Shown here piece by piece: positions 1-8,600 of a stretch of 64,000 bases of DNA. This stretch comes from Bacillus safensis FO-36b (GTDB lineage Bacteria > Bacillota > Bacilli > Bacillales > Bacillaceae), in contig NZ_ASJD01000001.1 in NCBI RefSeq assembly GCF_000691165.1, positions 372,001 to 436,000 on the forward strand, written 5' to 3'. How positions within the stretch are numbered: the first letter of the stretch is position 1; each line of letters starts with the position of its first letter. Both the position numbers and the translations under genes were made by a program. The notes beneath the pieces are model-generated. The model had not been told where the DNA came from. It ran no database searches and worked only from the letters and a program-made list of their open reading frames with translations.

Positions 1-1
1 A

Positions 2-355
2 CTTTACGAAATGACAGATGACCGCGGCGTCAAAGATATGCTCTCCTTCCTCATTGCTCGTGATACATACCATCAAAATATGTGGCTTGCCGCAATTAAA
101 GAATTAGAAGAGCGAGAAGGAGATGTCGTCGTACCAACCACCTTCCCTCGTTCACTAGAAAAACAGCAAGTATCCTATGACTTGTTTAACTTCTCAAGAG
201 GGGAAGAAAGTAAGCAAGGCAGATGGGCACATGGCCGCAGCATGGATGGAAAAGGAGAGTTCAGATATATTTCTGCACCTGTCGTATTCGGCTCTGCACC
301 AAAGCTCAAACCCGCACCAAAAGAACTATTTAACACACCAAAAAAGGGTGAATAA
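2..355 (+). CDS. Manganese catalase, C-terminal part (gene enters from the left edge)
   Basis: The reading frame is open from base 2 (residues LYE precede the first Met), so this is the 3' end of a larger gene. The segment LYEMTDDRGVKDMLSFLIARD followed by YHQNMW matches the C-terminal core of non-haem dimanganese catalases of the ferritin-like fold, in which a Glu and a His in this stretch ligate the metals. The tail is basic and Pro-rich (KLKPAPKELF). The enzyme dismutates hydrogen peroxide in the cytoplasm or on the spore. B. subtilis YdbD is the likely counterpart, which fits the YdbM-like gene nearby. The N-terminal half lies outside the window. Confidence 0.85.
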   Translation, partial: LYEMTDDRGVKDMLSFLIARDTYHQNMWLAAIKELEEREGDVVVPTTFPRSLEKQQVSYDLFNFSRGEESKQGRWAHGRSMDGKGEFRYISAPVVFGSAPKLKPAPKELFNTPKKGE

Positions 356-392
356 AAAAGTCGATCAGGTTTTTGTGCCTGATCGACTTTTT
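355..392. terminator. Bidirectional hairpin terminator
   Basis: Fifteen-base inverted repeat (355-369 with 378-392, core GTCGATCAGG) flanked by A and T runs on both sides. It sits between the convergent catalase and ABC permease genes and can end both transcripts; the permease stop codon is at its right edge. Confidence 0.9.
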
Positions 393-1104
393 AACGTCCG
401 AGAGTTCTTCCGTATACACTGACACGTTTCTCTAATAATGCAAAGGCTAATTCAAAGACAATGCTCAGCAGCCAATAGATCAAAGCAGAGACGAGATAAG
501 TTTCTAAAAACTGATAGCCGTCATTTGCAATGATCCGGGAAATACCCATGATTTCGAGTACCCCAATTGTAAACGCAAGAGATGTCGCTTTTAATAACTG
601 AACGAGCTGATTGCCTAGGTTTGGTAAGGCCACAACAAATGCCTGCGGCAAAATAATACGTATCATCGCCTGACGTGTGGTCATGCCTACAATTTTTGCC
701 GCTTCAAGCTGCCCTTTGTCTACTGCCAGAAGTGCACTTCGGACCACCTCTGTTAAATGAGCGGCTGAATGCAGGCTGAAGGTAATAAGAGCCACAGCTA
801 AAGGGGAGACCATATCCGGATGAAAGGTCAGTCCGAATGTGCCGCTCATACTGGTTAGAAGAAAAGGGAGCCCATAAAAGAAAGCGAACAGTTGAACAAT
901 AAGCGGCGTTCCTCTAAAAAAGGAGACGTATAGCGTAACGAGCTGTCTGAGTACAGGGATGCGAAAGAGGCGAATGAAAGCAAAAACAGATCCGATCACA
1001 AGACTCACAGCCATGGAAACAAGAGCAATTAATAAGGTGAAAGGAACACCTTTTAGAATATGTGGTACTTGGTCAATCGCAAATGGAATATCAATGGTTT
1101 GCAT
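391..1104 (-). CDS. Polar amino acid ABC transporter permease (second permease)
   Basis: A 237-residue integral membrane protein of the His/Glu/Gln/Arg/opine permease family. It has about five hydrophobic segments and the EAA-type loop LEAAKIVGMTTRQAMIRIILPQA that docks with the ATPase. It pairs with the permease just upstream to form the membrane channel of an amino acid importer. I chose the ATG at 1104, seven bases after AAGGAGG, over the TTG one codon earlier. It is the last gene of a four-gene minus-strand operon (ATPase, binding protein, two permeases). The family resembles TcyL/TcyM cystine permeases, but the substrate is not determined by sequence alone. Confidence 0.88.
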   Translation of the reverse strand: MQTIDIPFAIDQVPHILKGVPFTLLIALVSMAVSLVIGSVFAFIRLFRIPVLRQLVTLYVSFFRGTPLIVQLFAFFYGLPFLLTSMSGTFGLTFHPDMVSPLAVALITFSLHSAAHLTEVVRSALLAVDKGQLEAAKIVGMTTRQAMIRIILPQAFVVALPNLGNQLVQLLKATSLAFTIGVLEIMGISRIIANDGYQFLETYLVSALIYWLLSIVFELAFALLEKRVSVYGRTLGR

Positions 1105-1116
1105 CAAATCGCCTCC

Positions 1117-1815
1117 TTAACGTGACAGACTGGTACGGCCTTTTACAAATTTCTTTTCAAGCAGCATGGTGACTAGTTCAATGCTCATACAAATGAGCCA
1201 GTACACAATCGCAATGATCACATACACTTCAAACATGCCGATTCCATAGTTATTTCCTAAGATGATCTTCACCTGTCCCATAATATCGATGAGTCCGATC
1301 GTAAAGGCAATCGCCGTGTCTTTCACAAGATCAATGGTGTAATTTCCGAGGTTTGGCAGGGCAATGAGAAAGGCCTGCGGGATAATGATCCTGATCAAGG
1401 CCTGTGTATCTGTCATCCCCACAATGTAGGCGGCTTCCAGCTGATCCTTCCCAACAGACGAATACGCACTGCGAAAAACTTCAGATAAATAAGCCCCCGT
1501 ATGTAAAGAGAACGTCATCATCACAAATAACACACGATCCCAATGATTGATTTGAATTCCTGCCACAAGTAAAAGCTGAGGAAGTCCAAAATAAATTAAG
1601 AATAACTGAACAATTAATGGCGTACTTCGTGTAAAAGATAAATAGATAACAGCCAATTGCTTCAGCACTGGGATTTGTTTTATACGAATGCATGCAAATA
1701 AGAGCCCTATTATGATGGCGAAAAACAATGACACCGCAATAATGAGAAAAGTGAGTGGCAGGCGTTCAAGCACCTGTAAAAAGATTCGCAGCCAATCTCC
1801 AGCTGTAAACGTCAT
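1117..1815 (-). CDS. Polar amino acid ABC transporter permease (first permease)
   Basis: This 232-residue membrane protein is a paralogue of the neighbouring permease, with the same architecture and the coupling loop LEAAYIVGMTDTQALIRIIIPQA. Its start codon overlaps the stop of the binding-protein gene (ATGA), showing translational coupling. With the second permease it forms a heterodimeric pore for a polar amino acid, plausibly cystine or another sulfur amino acid given the YdbM-like neighbour. Substrate assignment is inference. Confidence 0.88.
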   Translation of the reverse strand: MTFTAGDWLRIFLQVLERLPLTFLIIAVSLFFAIIIGLLFACIRIKQIPVLKQLAVIYLSFTRSTPLIVQLFLIYFGLPQLLLVAGIQINHWDRVLFVMMTFSLHTGAYLSEVFRSAYSSVGKDQLEAAYIVGMTDTQALIRIIIPQAFLIALPNLGNYTIDLVKDTAIAFTIGLIDIMGQVKIILGNNYGIGMFEVYVIIAIVYWLICMSIELVTMLLEKKFVKGRTSLSR

Positions 1816-2672
1816 GACGCTTCCTTCCTTTCTTCATATTGATAGCCTTGCTCTGAGATGTAGTCAATATCTTGAAAGAAATCAACCCCAAACCACTTTT
1901 TCGCAAGCTTAGGTAGTGTTCCATCATCAATCATCTCTTGTGTGACCCGGTCCAAATCTGCTGCAAGCTGCTTCTCACTCGGCTGTAAGACAAGATAAAT
2001 CGGCTCCTTTGACACAATGCCGCCAACTTTGACCTTTAGGTTGAGATGCTTTTGTATGGTATCGAAGGTCGAAATATTCATAAAAGCCGCATCAGACCGT
2101 CCGCTTTCAACGCGCTTTAAGTTGAGTTCATTTGAAGGGCTTTCAATGGTTGTCAGCGGAATATCTGGATCATGTTCTTCATTATATTGATTTAATATGG
2201 AACGCAATCCGCCGCTGGGACTGACAGGAGCGAGCTTTTTTGATGTCATATCATCAAGCGATTGAATATCCCGGTTTGATTCATTCACAATTAATCCTGT
2301 CATCGAATAGCCGTACGGAACTTGAGGGTAAAGAAACCGTTTTTCGCGTTCAGGGTTACTGAAAAACCAATTAGCTGCCATTTCAAACTTCCCTGCGCCA
2401 ACACCAATTAAATTGGATTCTTCCTCGCCAAAGATGTAATCAAAATGTATGTGTGGAAGTCTTTTTTCCACTTCATTTAAATAATCAATGTTATAGCCAA
2501 TCGGTTCGTTTCGGTCATTTGTGGCTAAAAAGGGTGGATTGACCTCTGCACTCAGTGCGACTTTCACAATTTGTTTTCCATCATCTGTTGTTGTTTTCAC
2601 ACTGCTGCAGCCAATCAGGGAGAGGAGAATCAGAAGGACACCAGCTGTCATGAATGCTGTCTTTTGCTTCAT
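1812..2672 (-). CDS. Amino acid ABC transporter substrate-binding lipoprotein
   Basis: A 286-residue extracellular solute-binding protein of family 3 (PBPb fold). The N-terminus is a lipoprotein signal: a short basic start, a hydrophobic run, then lipobox LIGC followed by SSVKTTTDD. The body has the family landmarks, including [20 protein letters not shown] near the start, the central [18 protein letters not shown] and the C-terminal [15 protein letters not shown] placed the start at the ATG 2672 after GGAGGAAG rather than eight codons upstream; that start overlaps the ATPase stop. It is anchored on the outer membrane face and captures the ligand for the two permeases. Confidence 0.88.
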   Translation of the reverse strand: MKQKTAFMTAGVLLILLSLIGCSSVKTTTDDGKQIVKVALSAEVNPPFLATNDRNEPIGYNIDYLNEVEKRLPHIHFDYIFGEEESNLIGVGAGKFEMAANWFFSNPEREKRFLYPQVPYGYSMTGLIVNESNRDIQSLDDMTSKKLAPVSPSGGLRSILNQYNEEHDPDIPLTTIESPSNELNLKRVESGRSDAAFMNISTFDTIQKHLNLKVKVGGIVSKEPIYLVLQPSEKQLAADLDRVTQEMIDDGTLPKLAKKWFGVDFFQDIDYISEQGYQYEERKEAS

Positions 2673-3433
2673 ATGTCTTCCTCCGATCCTTGCCACATTC
2701 CGCGATGAATCCTAGATAAAAATTGTTTCGTTCGTTCATGCTTAGGCTTCATGAGGACGTCTTCTGGGGAGCCTTTTTCAACGATTTCTCCATCTGCCAT
2801 AAAGATCACGGTATCCGCTACGTCCTTTGCAAACGAAATTTCATGCGTCACAATGACCATCGTCATCCCTTGGCTCGCAATATCTTTGATCATTTCAAGG
2901 ATTTCTCCGACCATCTCTGGGTCAAGTGCGGACGTTGGTTCATCAAACAAAAGCACCGCAGGATTCATCGCAAGAGCGCGGGCAATTCCAATCCGCTGCT
3001 GCTGACCGCCAGATAATTCACTCGGAAATGCATCCTTTTTATGAAGCAGTCCAATCCGCGCTAAAAATTGCTCTCCAACCTTTTCAGCTTCTTTTTTAGA
3101 CATGTTTTGGGACACAATCAATCCCTCTGTAATATTTTCAAGTGCTCGTTTATTTTGAAACAAGTGATAATGTTGAAACACCATGGAAGATTGCTGCCTT
3201 AGTTTTAAAAGATCTTTTTTATGATATCGTTCAAATTGAATCGTGGCTTCTCCAACAGTCAGCTCTCCTTTGTCTGGAATGTCGAGGCTGTTTAAACTGC
3301 GGAGAAGTGTTGTTTTTCCTGATCCGCTCGGTCCAATAATTGCGACCACTTCACCTTCTTGTACGGTGAAATCAATGCCTTTTAACACATGGGTCTGCCC
3401 ATAAGATTTATGTAGATTAGTAGCTGAGATCAT
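2669..3433 (-). CDS. Amino acid ABC transporter ATP-binding protein
   Basis: A 254-residue ATPase of the polar amino acid uptake family. It shows Walker [10 protein letters not shown] at residues 34-42, signature LSGGQQQR, Walker [13 protein letters not shown] and the switch His in VIVTHE. It is the first gene of the operon and is divergent from the YdbM-like gene. It energises import from the cytoplasmic face. The sequence is similar to TcyN-type cystine ATPases, but the family is broad and glutamine or arginine transporters score similarly, so I give no symbol. Confidence 0.9.
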   Translation of the reverse strand: MISATNLHKSYGQTHVLKGIDFTVQEGEVVAIIGPSGSGKTTLLRSLNSLDIPDKGELTVGEATIQFERYHKKDLLKLRQQSSMVFQHYHLFQNKRALENITEGLIVSQNMSKKEAEKVGEQFLARIGLLHKKDAFPSELSGGQQQRIGIARALAMNPAVLLFDEPTSALDPEMVGEILEMIKDIASQGMTMVIVTHEISFAKDVADTVIFMADGEIVEKGSPEDVLMKPKHERTKQFLSRIHRGMWQGSEEDI

Positions 3434-3450
3434 AAAAGCATCACGTTCCT

Positions 3451-3532
3451 TTGACAGATGTACTTAATATTGATAAAATTTAACACATTAAATCCTATAA
3501 GTAAAGTGTGTTTTATTCATTCCGATTGGAAA
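3451..3532. promoter_or_regulatory. Divergent promoter region with candidate operator (ABC transporter / ydbM)
   Basis: Rightward: TTGACA (3451-3456), 17 bases, TAAAAT (3474-3479). Leftward on the complement: TTTACT, 17 bases, TAAATT. An inverted repeat TTCC-GATT-GGAA at 3520-3531 lies just downstream of the rightward promoter and upstream of the leftward one. B. subtilis ydbM belongs to the CymR cysteine regulon, so this repeat is a candidate shared operator; that link is inference. Confidence 0.5.
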
Positions 3533-3577
3533 AATGAGATATCATAGATTGTGAGAAACAGAGGAGTTGGATACGTT

Positions 3578-4741
3578 TTGTCTAAAGCATTATTTGTCGA
3601 TACCGATTTTCAAAAAACATGGCTTAATCAGCTGGAATCTCTTCGTGAAACGATTGAACAAAACGCAAAAAAACATGATGAAGGCGCTTATTTTCCTAAA
3701 CAGAATATCGAATCATTAGTAAACATGGGATATACAGCCCTGTCTCTTCCCGCTGAATATGGAGGCGGGGGTCAATCTGTAACAGATATGGTTCTATTTC
3801 AAGAAACGCTTGGCAGCATGGACGGAGCGACTGCCTTATCGATTGGGTGGCACCAAGGAGTTGTTGGTGAAATTTATGAAAAGAAACTATGGAATGAGAA
3901 GCAGCTGCAATTCTTTGCGGAAGAAGTGAAGAAGGGCGCCCTTGTCAACCGCGCTGTGAGTGAGGCGCAGACAGGCAGCCCAACAAGAGGCGGCAAGCCT
4001 GGGACAACAGCGATGAAATCAGGTGATCGCTGGGTGATCAATGGACGTAAAATTTTCACAACAATGTCACCAGCTCTCACATACTTTTTAGTCGGCGTAT
4101 GGATCGAAGAAAAAGAGGCGATGGGATTCTTCTTAATTCACCGTGACACAGAAGGTGTTTCTATAGAAGAAACATGGGATGTTGTCGGCATGAGAGGAAC
4201 AGAAAGCCATGATTTAATCTTAGATCAAGTTGTGGTATCAGATGATATGCTTGTTGAAGTGCAAAAAGGACCTCGGGGCGGTACGTTAAACCCTTGGATC
4301 GCCCATATTCCTTCCTGCTATTTAGGAATTGCACAAGCGGCAAGAGACTATGCTGTACAGTATGCCATCACACATTCACCGAACAGTATCAGCGGAACGA
4401 TTAGTGACCTGCCGAATGTCCAAACACTGATTGGCGAAATTGATTTACTACTAAAGCAAGCACGCCACGTCATCTATTCAACGACAACATTGTATGAAAA
4501 GCCTGAGAAAAGAGAGCTGTTAATCAATGAATTCGGTGCTGTGAAGCATACAGTCGTTAATCATAGTCTGCAAGTGGTCGATAAAGCCATGCGTTTAGTC
4601 GGTGCAAAAAGCTTAAGCCTCGGCTGTCCGCTTCAGCGTTACTATCGAGATATCCGGGCTGGGCTCCATAACCCGCCAATGGATGATATGACGATTTCAA
4701 AAATTGCGAAGCAGGCCATTGAAGAGAAAAAAGAAAGCTAA
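3578..4741 (+). CDS. ydbM: Acyl-CoA dehydrogenase-like flavoprotein (YdbM-like)
   Basis: A 387-residue acyl-CoA dehydrogenase fold. The N-terminal helical domain contains LPAEYGGGGQSVTDM. The middle beta domain carries KIFTTMSPALTYFLVG and WDVVGMRGTESHDLILD. The C-terminal helical domain has RYYRDIRAGLHNPPMDD. Proteins of this subgroup are FAD enzymes; some relatives are desulfurisation-type monooxygenases rather than beta-oxidation enzymes. I chose TTG at 3578, eleven bases after GAGGAG, instead of the GTG at 3551 that precedes the ribosome-binding site. It is divergent from a polar amino acid importer, which fits a sulfur-compound scavenging role, but the substrate is unknown. Confidence 0.82.
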   Translation: MSKALFVDTDFQKTWLNQLESLRETIEQNAKKHDEGAYFPKQNIESLVNMGYTALSLPAEYGGGGQSVTDMVLFQETLGSMDGATALSIGWHQGVVGEIYEKKLWNEKQLQFFAEEVKKGALVNRAVSEAQTGSPTRGGKPGTTAMKSGDRWVINGRKIFTTMSPALTYFLVGVWIEEKEAMGFFLIHRDTEGVSIEETWDVVGMRGTESHDLILDQVVVSDDMLVEVQKGPRGGTLNPWIAHIPSCYLGIAQAARDYAVQYAITHSPNSISGTISDLPNVQTLIGEIDLLLKQARHVIYSTTTLYEKPEKRELLINEFGAVKHTVVNHSLQVVDKAMRLVGAKSLSLGCPLQRYYRDIRAGLHNPPMDDMTISKIAKQAIEEKKES

Positions 4742-4748
4742 TATGATC

Positions 4749-4777
4749 AAAAAGCCGGATGAAACCGGCTTTTTTTA
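4749..4777 (+). terminator. Terminator after the ydbM-like gene
   Basis: Stem AAGCCGG / CCGGCTT with a short loop, followed by a run of T. It lies immediately after the stop at 4741. Confidence 0.85.
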
Positions 4778-4866
4778 TTTGGCAGAAAAGAGGACAAGCG
4801 TACCTTATGTCTCATCACTCAGGCATGCTACAATCGATACAAATCATAGGAAAAGGAGCGATTTTT

Positions 4867-5655
4867 TTGAAGAAAAAGCATATGAAATGGCTGTTTTGCA
4901 CCATCATGCTGATGGCATTTTGTATCGGCCAGCCTTCATCAAGTGAGGGAACATCTCCAGCGTGGTCAGTAGATGAATTCATGAAAGACCGAGAAGGCAC
5001 ATTTGTCATCCAAGAAGTAAAAGAAAAATCGCCATGGGTGTATAACAAAAAAAGAGCGAACGAGCGATTTGCCCCACAATCGACATTTAAAGTGGCAAAT
5101 GCCCTCATCGGACTCCAAACAGGCGCAGTGAGAGATGAATACGACATCAAATATTGGGACGGAGTGAAAAGAGAGATTGATAACTGGAATAAGGATCATA
5201 CACTGGGCTCTGGCATGAGAGATTCAGTCGTCTGGTACTATCAAGCCATGGCGCGTGACATCGGAGAAGAACGCATGAATCATTGGGTGAAAGCCATTCA
5301 TTATGGGAACGAAGACATATCTGGCGGAATCGATCAATTTTGGTTAAGCAGTTCGTTGAAACTTTCTCCAGTAGAACAAGTCCATTTCCTCAAACAGCTA
5401 TATGAAGAAAGTCTTCCATTTGACCTGTCTGTCATGAGAACCGTCAAACGAATGATGATACAAGAAGAAGAGAAACATGCCACCCTATACGGAAAAACAG
5501 GCTCCGGCTCAGGCATCGGCTGGTACGCAGGCTTCATCAAACATGAAAACAAAACCTACATTTTCGCCACAAATATCGAAGGCACCGGACTAAAAGCAAA
5601 AGAAATTACCTATCGTATTTTGAAAAAATATCATTTGATGGAAGCATCCGTTTAG
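4867..5655 (+). CDS. bla: Class D (OXA-type) beta-lactamase of the Bacillus pumilus BPU type
   Basis: A 262-residue serine beta-lactamase. Starting from TTG 4867 after AAAGGAGCG, residues 1-25 form a signal peptide. The catalytic tetrad S72-T-F-K75 is present, followed by S120-V-V, Y146-G-N, the F-W-L segment typical of class D near 157, and K209-T-G. All class D hallmarks are intact, so an active, exported penicillinase is likely. Class D enzymes are best known from Gram-negatives; intrinsic chromosomal ones occur in B. pumilus and relatives. The closest known B. subtilis homologue is YbxI. The gene stands alone between two terminators, with no linked BlaR/BlaI sensor. Confidence 0.9.
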   Translation: MKKKHMKWLFCTIMLMAFCIGQPSSSEGTSPAWSVDEFMKDREGTFVIQEVKEKSPWVYNKKRANERFAPQSTFKVANALIGLQTGAVRDEYDIKYWDGVKREIDNWNKDHTLGSGMRDSVVWYYQAMARDIGEERMNHWVKAIHYGNEDISGGIDQFWLSSSLKLSPVEQVHFLKQLYEESLPFDLSVMRTVKRMMIQEEEKHATLYGKTGSGSGIGWYAGFIKHENKTYIFATNIEGTGLKAKEITYRILKKYHLMEASV

Positions 5656-5667
5656 GATGCTTTTTTA
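5642..5667 (+). terminator. Terminator overlapping the end of bla
   Basis: Stem AAGCATCC / GGATGCTT with the beta-lactamase stop codon in the loop, followed by TTTTTT. Confidence 0.85.
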
Positions 5668-5758
5668 TATATAAAAGGGGATATTTTGATAAGATGATGA
5701 TATATGGGTTAGTTTTAGGAAAATGATAGTGATATCACATGAGAAGGAGGCTTTTTGC

Positions 5759-6373
5759 TTGAACCAGCCTGAGCCCTTATTTGTTCGTTCAGAAAAAGAA
5801 TTCAGGTTCTATCAGAATTTAGTGGATCATGTATTTGATCAAAATAAAGGGCTGCCACAGCAAGTCTTCCGTAAGAATTTTGATTGTTTTTTGTTTCAAG
5901 AGTTTGATTGGGCATTAAGTGATGATATTTTACCAACAATCAAGGAGTTATCAAATTCAACACGTGATAGAGAATTTTTGACCGCAGTCCTTAAGCCAGA
6001 TCCAGTTGATTACTATTTGAAGGAGTTTGGTTATTATCATTGGCTGAAAGCGAGTGTGAACATTTCAGGTGAGGATTATGTAAATGCACTATGGACGCAC
6101 CCAAAAGGTTCTATAGCGGATAATATAATTACGAACTCAAACATAGTGGTTTGGTTATCCCGTTCTTTGCAGTGGGCGATTCTAGCAGATAGAGATTTGG
6201 AAATTTGTATAATAGGTATGGTATCAAAAAAAGAGTGTCCCCAAAATATTTTATTAGAAGAAGGATGGAAACCACTGGATCATCCTGATTTAGCAAATTG
6301 GTTAGAACTGTTATTGAAGGATCAAAAAACATTCAATGAATATTTCAGTCAATTGCTATCAAATTATTCGTAA
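5759..6373 (+). CDS. Immunity-like orphan protein, intact copy of a tandem pair
   Basis: A 204-residue acidic, Trp- and Tyr-rich soluble protein with no signal peptide. I do not recognise a named family. Landmarks shared with the next gene are QVF, LF-EF-W-LSDD near residues 45-60, EFGYY-W-K near 100 and a C-terminal LAxWLELLL-like stretch. I chose TTG 5759, nine bases after AAGGAGG. Size, composition, tandem duplication and position in a patch of small AT-rich genes resemble polymorphic-toxin immunity proteins, but no toxin gene is present. The function is inferred only from context. Confidence 0.7.
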   Translation: MNQPEPLFVRSEKEFRFYQNLVDHVFDQNKGLPQQVFRKNFDCFLFQEFDWALSDDILPTIKELSNSTRDREFLTAVLKPDPVDYYLKEFGYYHWLKASVNISGEDYVNALWTHPKGSIADNIITNSNIVVWLSRSLQWAILADRDLEICIIGMVSKKECPQNILLEEGWKPLDHPDLANWLELLLKDQKTFNEYFSQLLSNYS

Positions 6374-6467
6374 TGTTCATGAGGTTTGAAGTGGAGAGTA
6401 TCAATGATTTGATAAAATAGCCAAAGAAATGATCATCAGTCACCCGAAGATATGAGAGGAGCATAAA

Positions 6468-7076
6468 GTGAAAAAATTATTTATATCCGATCCAAAAGAA
6501 CTTGAACAGGTTCAATCGTTTATTCATTCGCTCGTTCACAGTACAAAAACATTCCCTGATCAAGTGTTTAAAACAAAAAAACCTCATTATTTATTTGAAG
6601 AATTTCATTGGTTGTTATCAGATGATAGCTGGGAGATGTTAAAAGGTTTAGCTTTGAAACACAGAGATAAATACATACTAATGGCTGCTTTAGATGATTC
6701 GAGATGTATGAATGATTTTTATCGGGAATTTGGTTATTATCCTTGGGTGAAAATTCCTTTAAATATAACACCAAGTGATTACCTTGATATCTTAACGGAT
6801 TAACCGATACATAGCGTAAATGATAGTTTAATGAATATTGCTTCACGTGTGATATGGATTTCCCCTTCTGCGAAATGGATCATTTATGGCGAAAGGGGTT
6901 ATGAGATTGGAGTATTAGCTATTCATCAATTAGAACAGATGAATAGCCAAACGTTAAAAACGTGGAGAACTTTAAATGAGGTTGTATTAGGTTGGATTTC
7001 TGTTGTATTTCCAAATCAGAAACTTCCAGAAGATATTAGAAATGAATTCATTCAAAATTACACAAATATTGAATAA
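6468..7076 (+). pseudogene. Second copy of the orphan gene, interrupted by one in-frame TAA
   Basis: Starting at GTG 6468 behind AGAGGAGC, the frame encodes a paralogue of the preceding gene. It runs 111 codons to TAA at 6801-6803, and the same frame then continues without another stop to 7076. Both halves align with the intact neighbour across the stop without a gap: DYLDILT-D-stop-P here against DYVNALW-T-H-P there. After the stop, VIWISPSAKWIIYGERGYEIG matches VVWLSRSLQWAILADRDLEIC. The intact length would be 202 codons, against 204 for the neighbour. It is a recent nonsense mutation, a sequencing error or, less likely, readthrough. Confidence 0.8.
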
Positions 7077-7142
7077 TAAGGACTATATTCTTCTTAAATT
7101 TTAACCTGCCTAAAAGCATTGAGAGAAAGGTGTAGTGGATCC

Positions 7143-7490
7143 ATGAACACCAGCCAAGATAAACAAGAATTAATCAATGATTTGAAGCAGCGCTATCAAT
7201 ATTGTTTTCATTCCGCTTATCCAGAAGATATCGTATCTTTTGAGGAGGAAACTGGTATGTGGTCCGATGATTTTTATGAATTTTTCACTCTTGTGACAGG
7301 CAGCTTAAGTTATGTGATCGATCATAAACGAATTCCAAAAAAACAGTTAAACGTGCTGCGTCAGTCATTTGAAGAGCAATACCCTCAAATCAAATCATTT
7401 CAACACGTCCTTGAATCGTATCCTTTATTACATTCCTATGTCCAGTACCATGAAGAAACAAGAAAACGAATCATTGCATTTATACAATAA
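7143..7490 (+). CDS. Small hypothetical protein in the immunity-like cluster
   Basis: A 115-residue soluble protein, rich in Tyr, Phe, His and acidic residues, with no signal peptide or membrane segment. It begins at ATG 7143, ten bases after AAAGGTG; an upstream in-frame TTG at 7119 precedes the ribosome-binding site. Features are a YxYCFHSAYPED segment and GMWSDDFYEFFTL near residue 40. I do not recognise the family. It lies between a broken immunity-like gene and a frameshifted remnant, so it probably belongs to the same accessory patch. Confidence 0.6.
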   Translation: MNTSQDKQELINDLKQRYQYCFHSAYPEDIVSFEEETGMWSDDFYEFFTLVTGSLSYVIDHKRIPKKQLNVLRQSFEEQYPQIKSFQHVLESYPLLHSYVQYHEETRKRIIAFIQ

Positions 7491-7508
7491 CCTCTTGGAG
7501 GATAAACT

Positions 7509-7693
7509 ATGACATGGTTTTTAGATGAAAAATCCAGAATCTAATTCTTGATTTCGATGTCAACCCTCTAGAGCAAATCAATGAATTTCACCACTTTAAG
7601 GAGTATAATGAATCTTACGACTTGATCAATTGTATTGCTCTGCACATCCCATATGAATTTAGTTTCGTGCTAGTTTATCTACATATCTGCTGA
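7509..7693 (+). pseudogene. Frameshifted remnant of a small orphan gene
   Basis: A good ribosome-binding site (TTGGAGG) precedes ATG 7509, which encodes MTWFLDEKSRI and stops at once. The other forward frame from 7541 continues coherently as LILDFDVNPLEQINEF and on to a TGA at 7691. The two parts read as one protein of about 60 residues split by a single frameshift. No family is recognised. This and the interrupted gene upstream indicate decay of the 5.7-7.7 kb patch. Confidence 0.55.
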
Positions 7694-7730
7694 AACTCGT
7701 GCTTCCCCATCCCAAACATAGAAAGGTGCA

Positions 7731-8600
7731 ATGACATTGAATCGATTCATGAAATGGCTCTTATTTGCGGCGGTCATCGCTGGTTTATTGGTATGCGCAT
7801 TCTTTGTGTTCCGTTTCAACCAGCCTAAGCCGACAACCAATATCCATTATGCAGACACACAAAACAAACAGCAAACACTCGATATGTATATGCCAAAGGG
7901 CAAAGATGAATACAAAAAGAAGAAGCATCCTGTGATAATCTATCTCCATGGCGGCGGCTGGACAGGCGGCGATAAGAATAGAGTCGCTTCAAAGGCTGAT
8001 TATTTTACAGGTCAAGGGTATGTGTTTGTTTCAATGAATTACAGGCTTCACCCTGATGCCAACTATGAGCAGATGGCAGATGATACAGCAAACGCCATTA
8101 AATGGGTGAAGGATCATGCAGATGAATATCAAATCGATTCATCAAAAATCAATGTCATGGGTCACTCAGCGGGCGGTCATTTGACTGCATTGGTTGCCAC
8201 AGATTCGACCTACTTAAAACGTGTGGGGCTGTCGCCAAAAGCGATTAATTCCATCGTGATTTTAGATGGGCCGTTAAACCTCAATCAATTTATACAAGCC
8301 ATCCCATCGTACAAAAAAGTCTTTGGCAAACAAGAGAAAAATTGGACAAAGGCATCACCTGTCACTTATATGAATCAAGCGAATGTACCTCCTGTCTATT
8401 TGGTCACGGGCTGGGAAAATCCTGAGGTGTACCGATTTGCAGAAAAACTAAATCATGATAAAGGCTCTCGGTTTGTTTTTCGGGTTCATACGTTAAGCCA
8501 TAGTGATCTGAACAAATGGTTTGGATCAGACAGAGCGCCAAAAGAAGCACAAAAAATGACAGAGGCTGTGATGGCTTTTGTCAAAAAACAAAATCAATAA
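7731..8600 (+). CDS. Membrane-anchored or exported alpha/beta hydrolase (esterase)
   Basis: A 289-residue protein with an N-terminal hydrophobic segment (about residues 8-28) that should export or anchor the catalytic domain. The fold is the carboxylesterase/HSL type: oxyanion motif H73-G-G-G, nucleophile elbow G144-H-S146-A-G, and a C-terminal HTLSHSDLN segment carrying the likely catalytic His. The usual acid position after the strand PPVYLVTG is WENPE instead of a clear Asp, so the catalytic acid is uncertain. It probably cleaves short acyl esters outside the cell. It starts at ATG 7731 behind AGAAAGGTG and has no operon partner. Confidence 0.82.
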   Translation: MTLNRFMKWLLFAAVIAGLLVCAFFVFRFNQPKPTTNIHYADTQNKQQTLDMYMPKGKDEYKKKKHPVIIYLHGGGWTGGDKNRVASKADYFTGQGYVFVSMNYRLHPDANYEQMADDTANAIKWVKDHADEYQIDSSKINVMGHSAGGHLTALVATDSTYLKRVGLSPKAINSIVILDGPLNLNQFIQAIPSYKKVFGKQEKNWTKASPVTYMNQANVPPVYLVTGWENPEVYRFAEKLNHDKGSRFVFRVHTLSHSDLNKWFGSDRAPKEAQKMTEAVMAFVKKQNQ

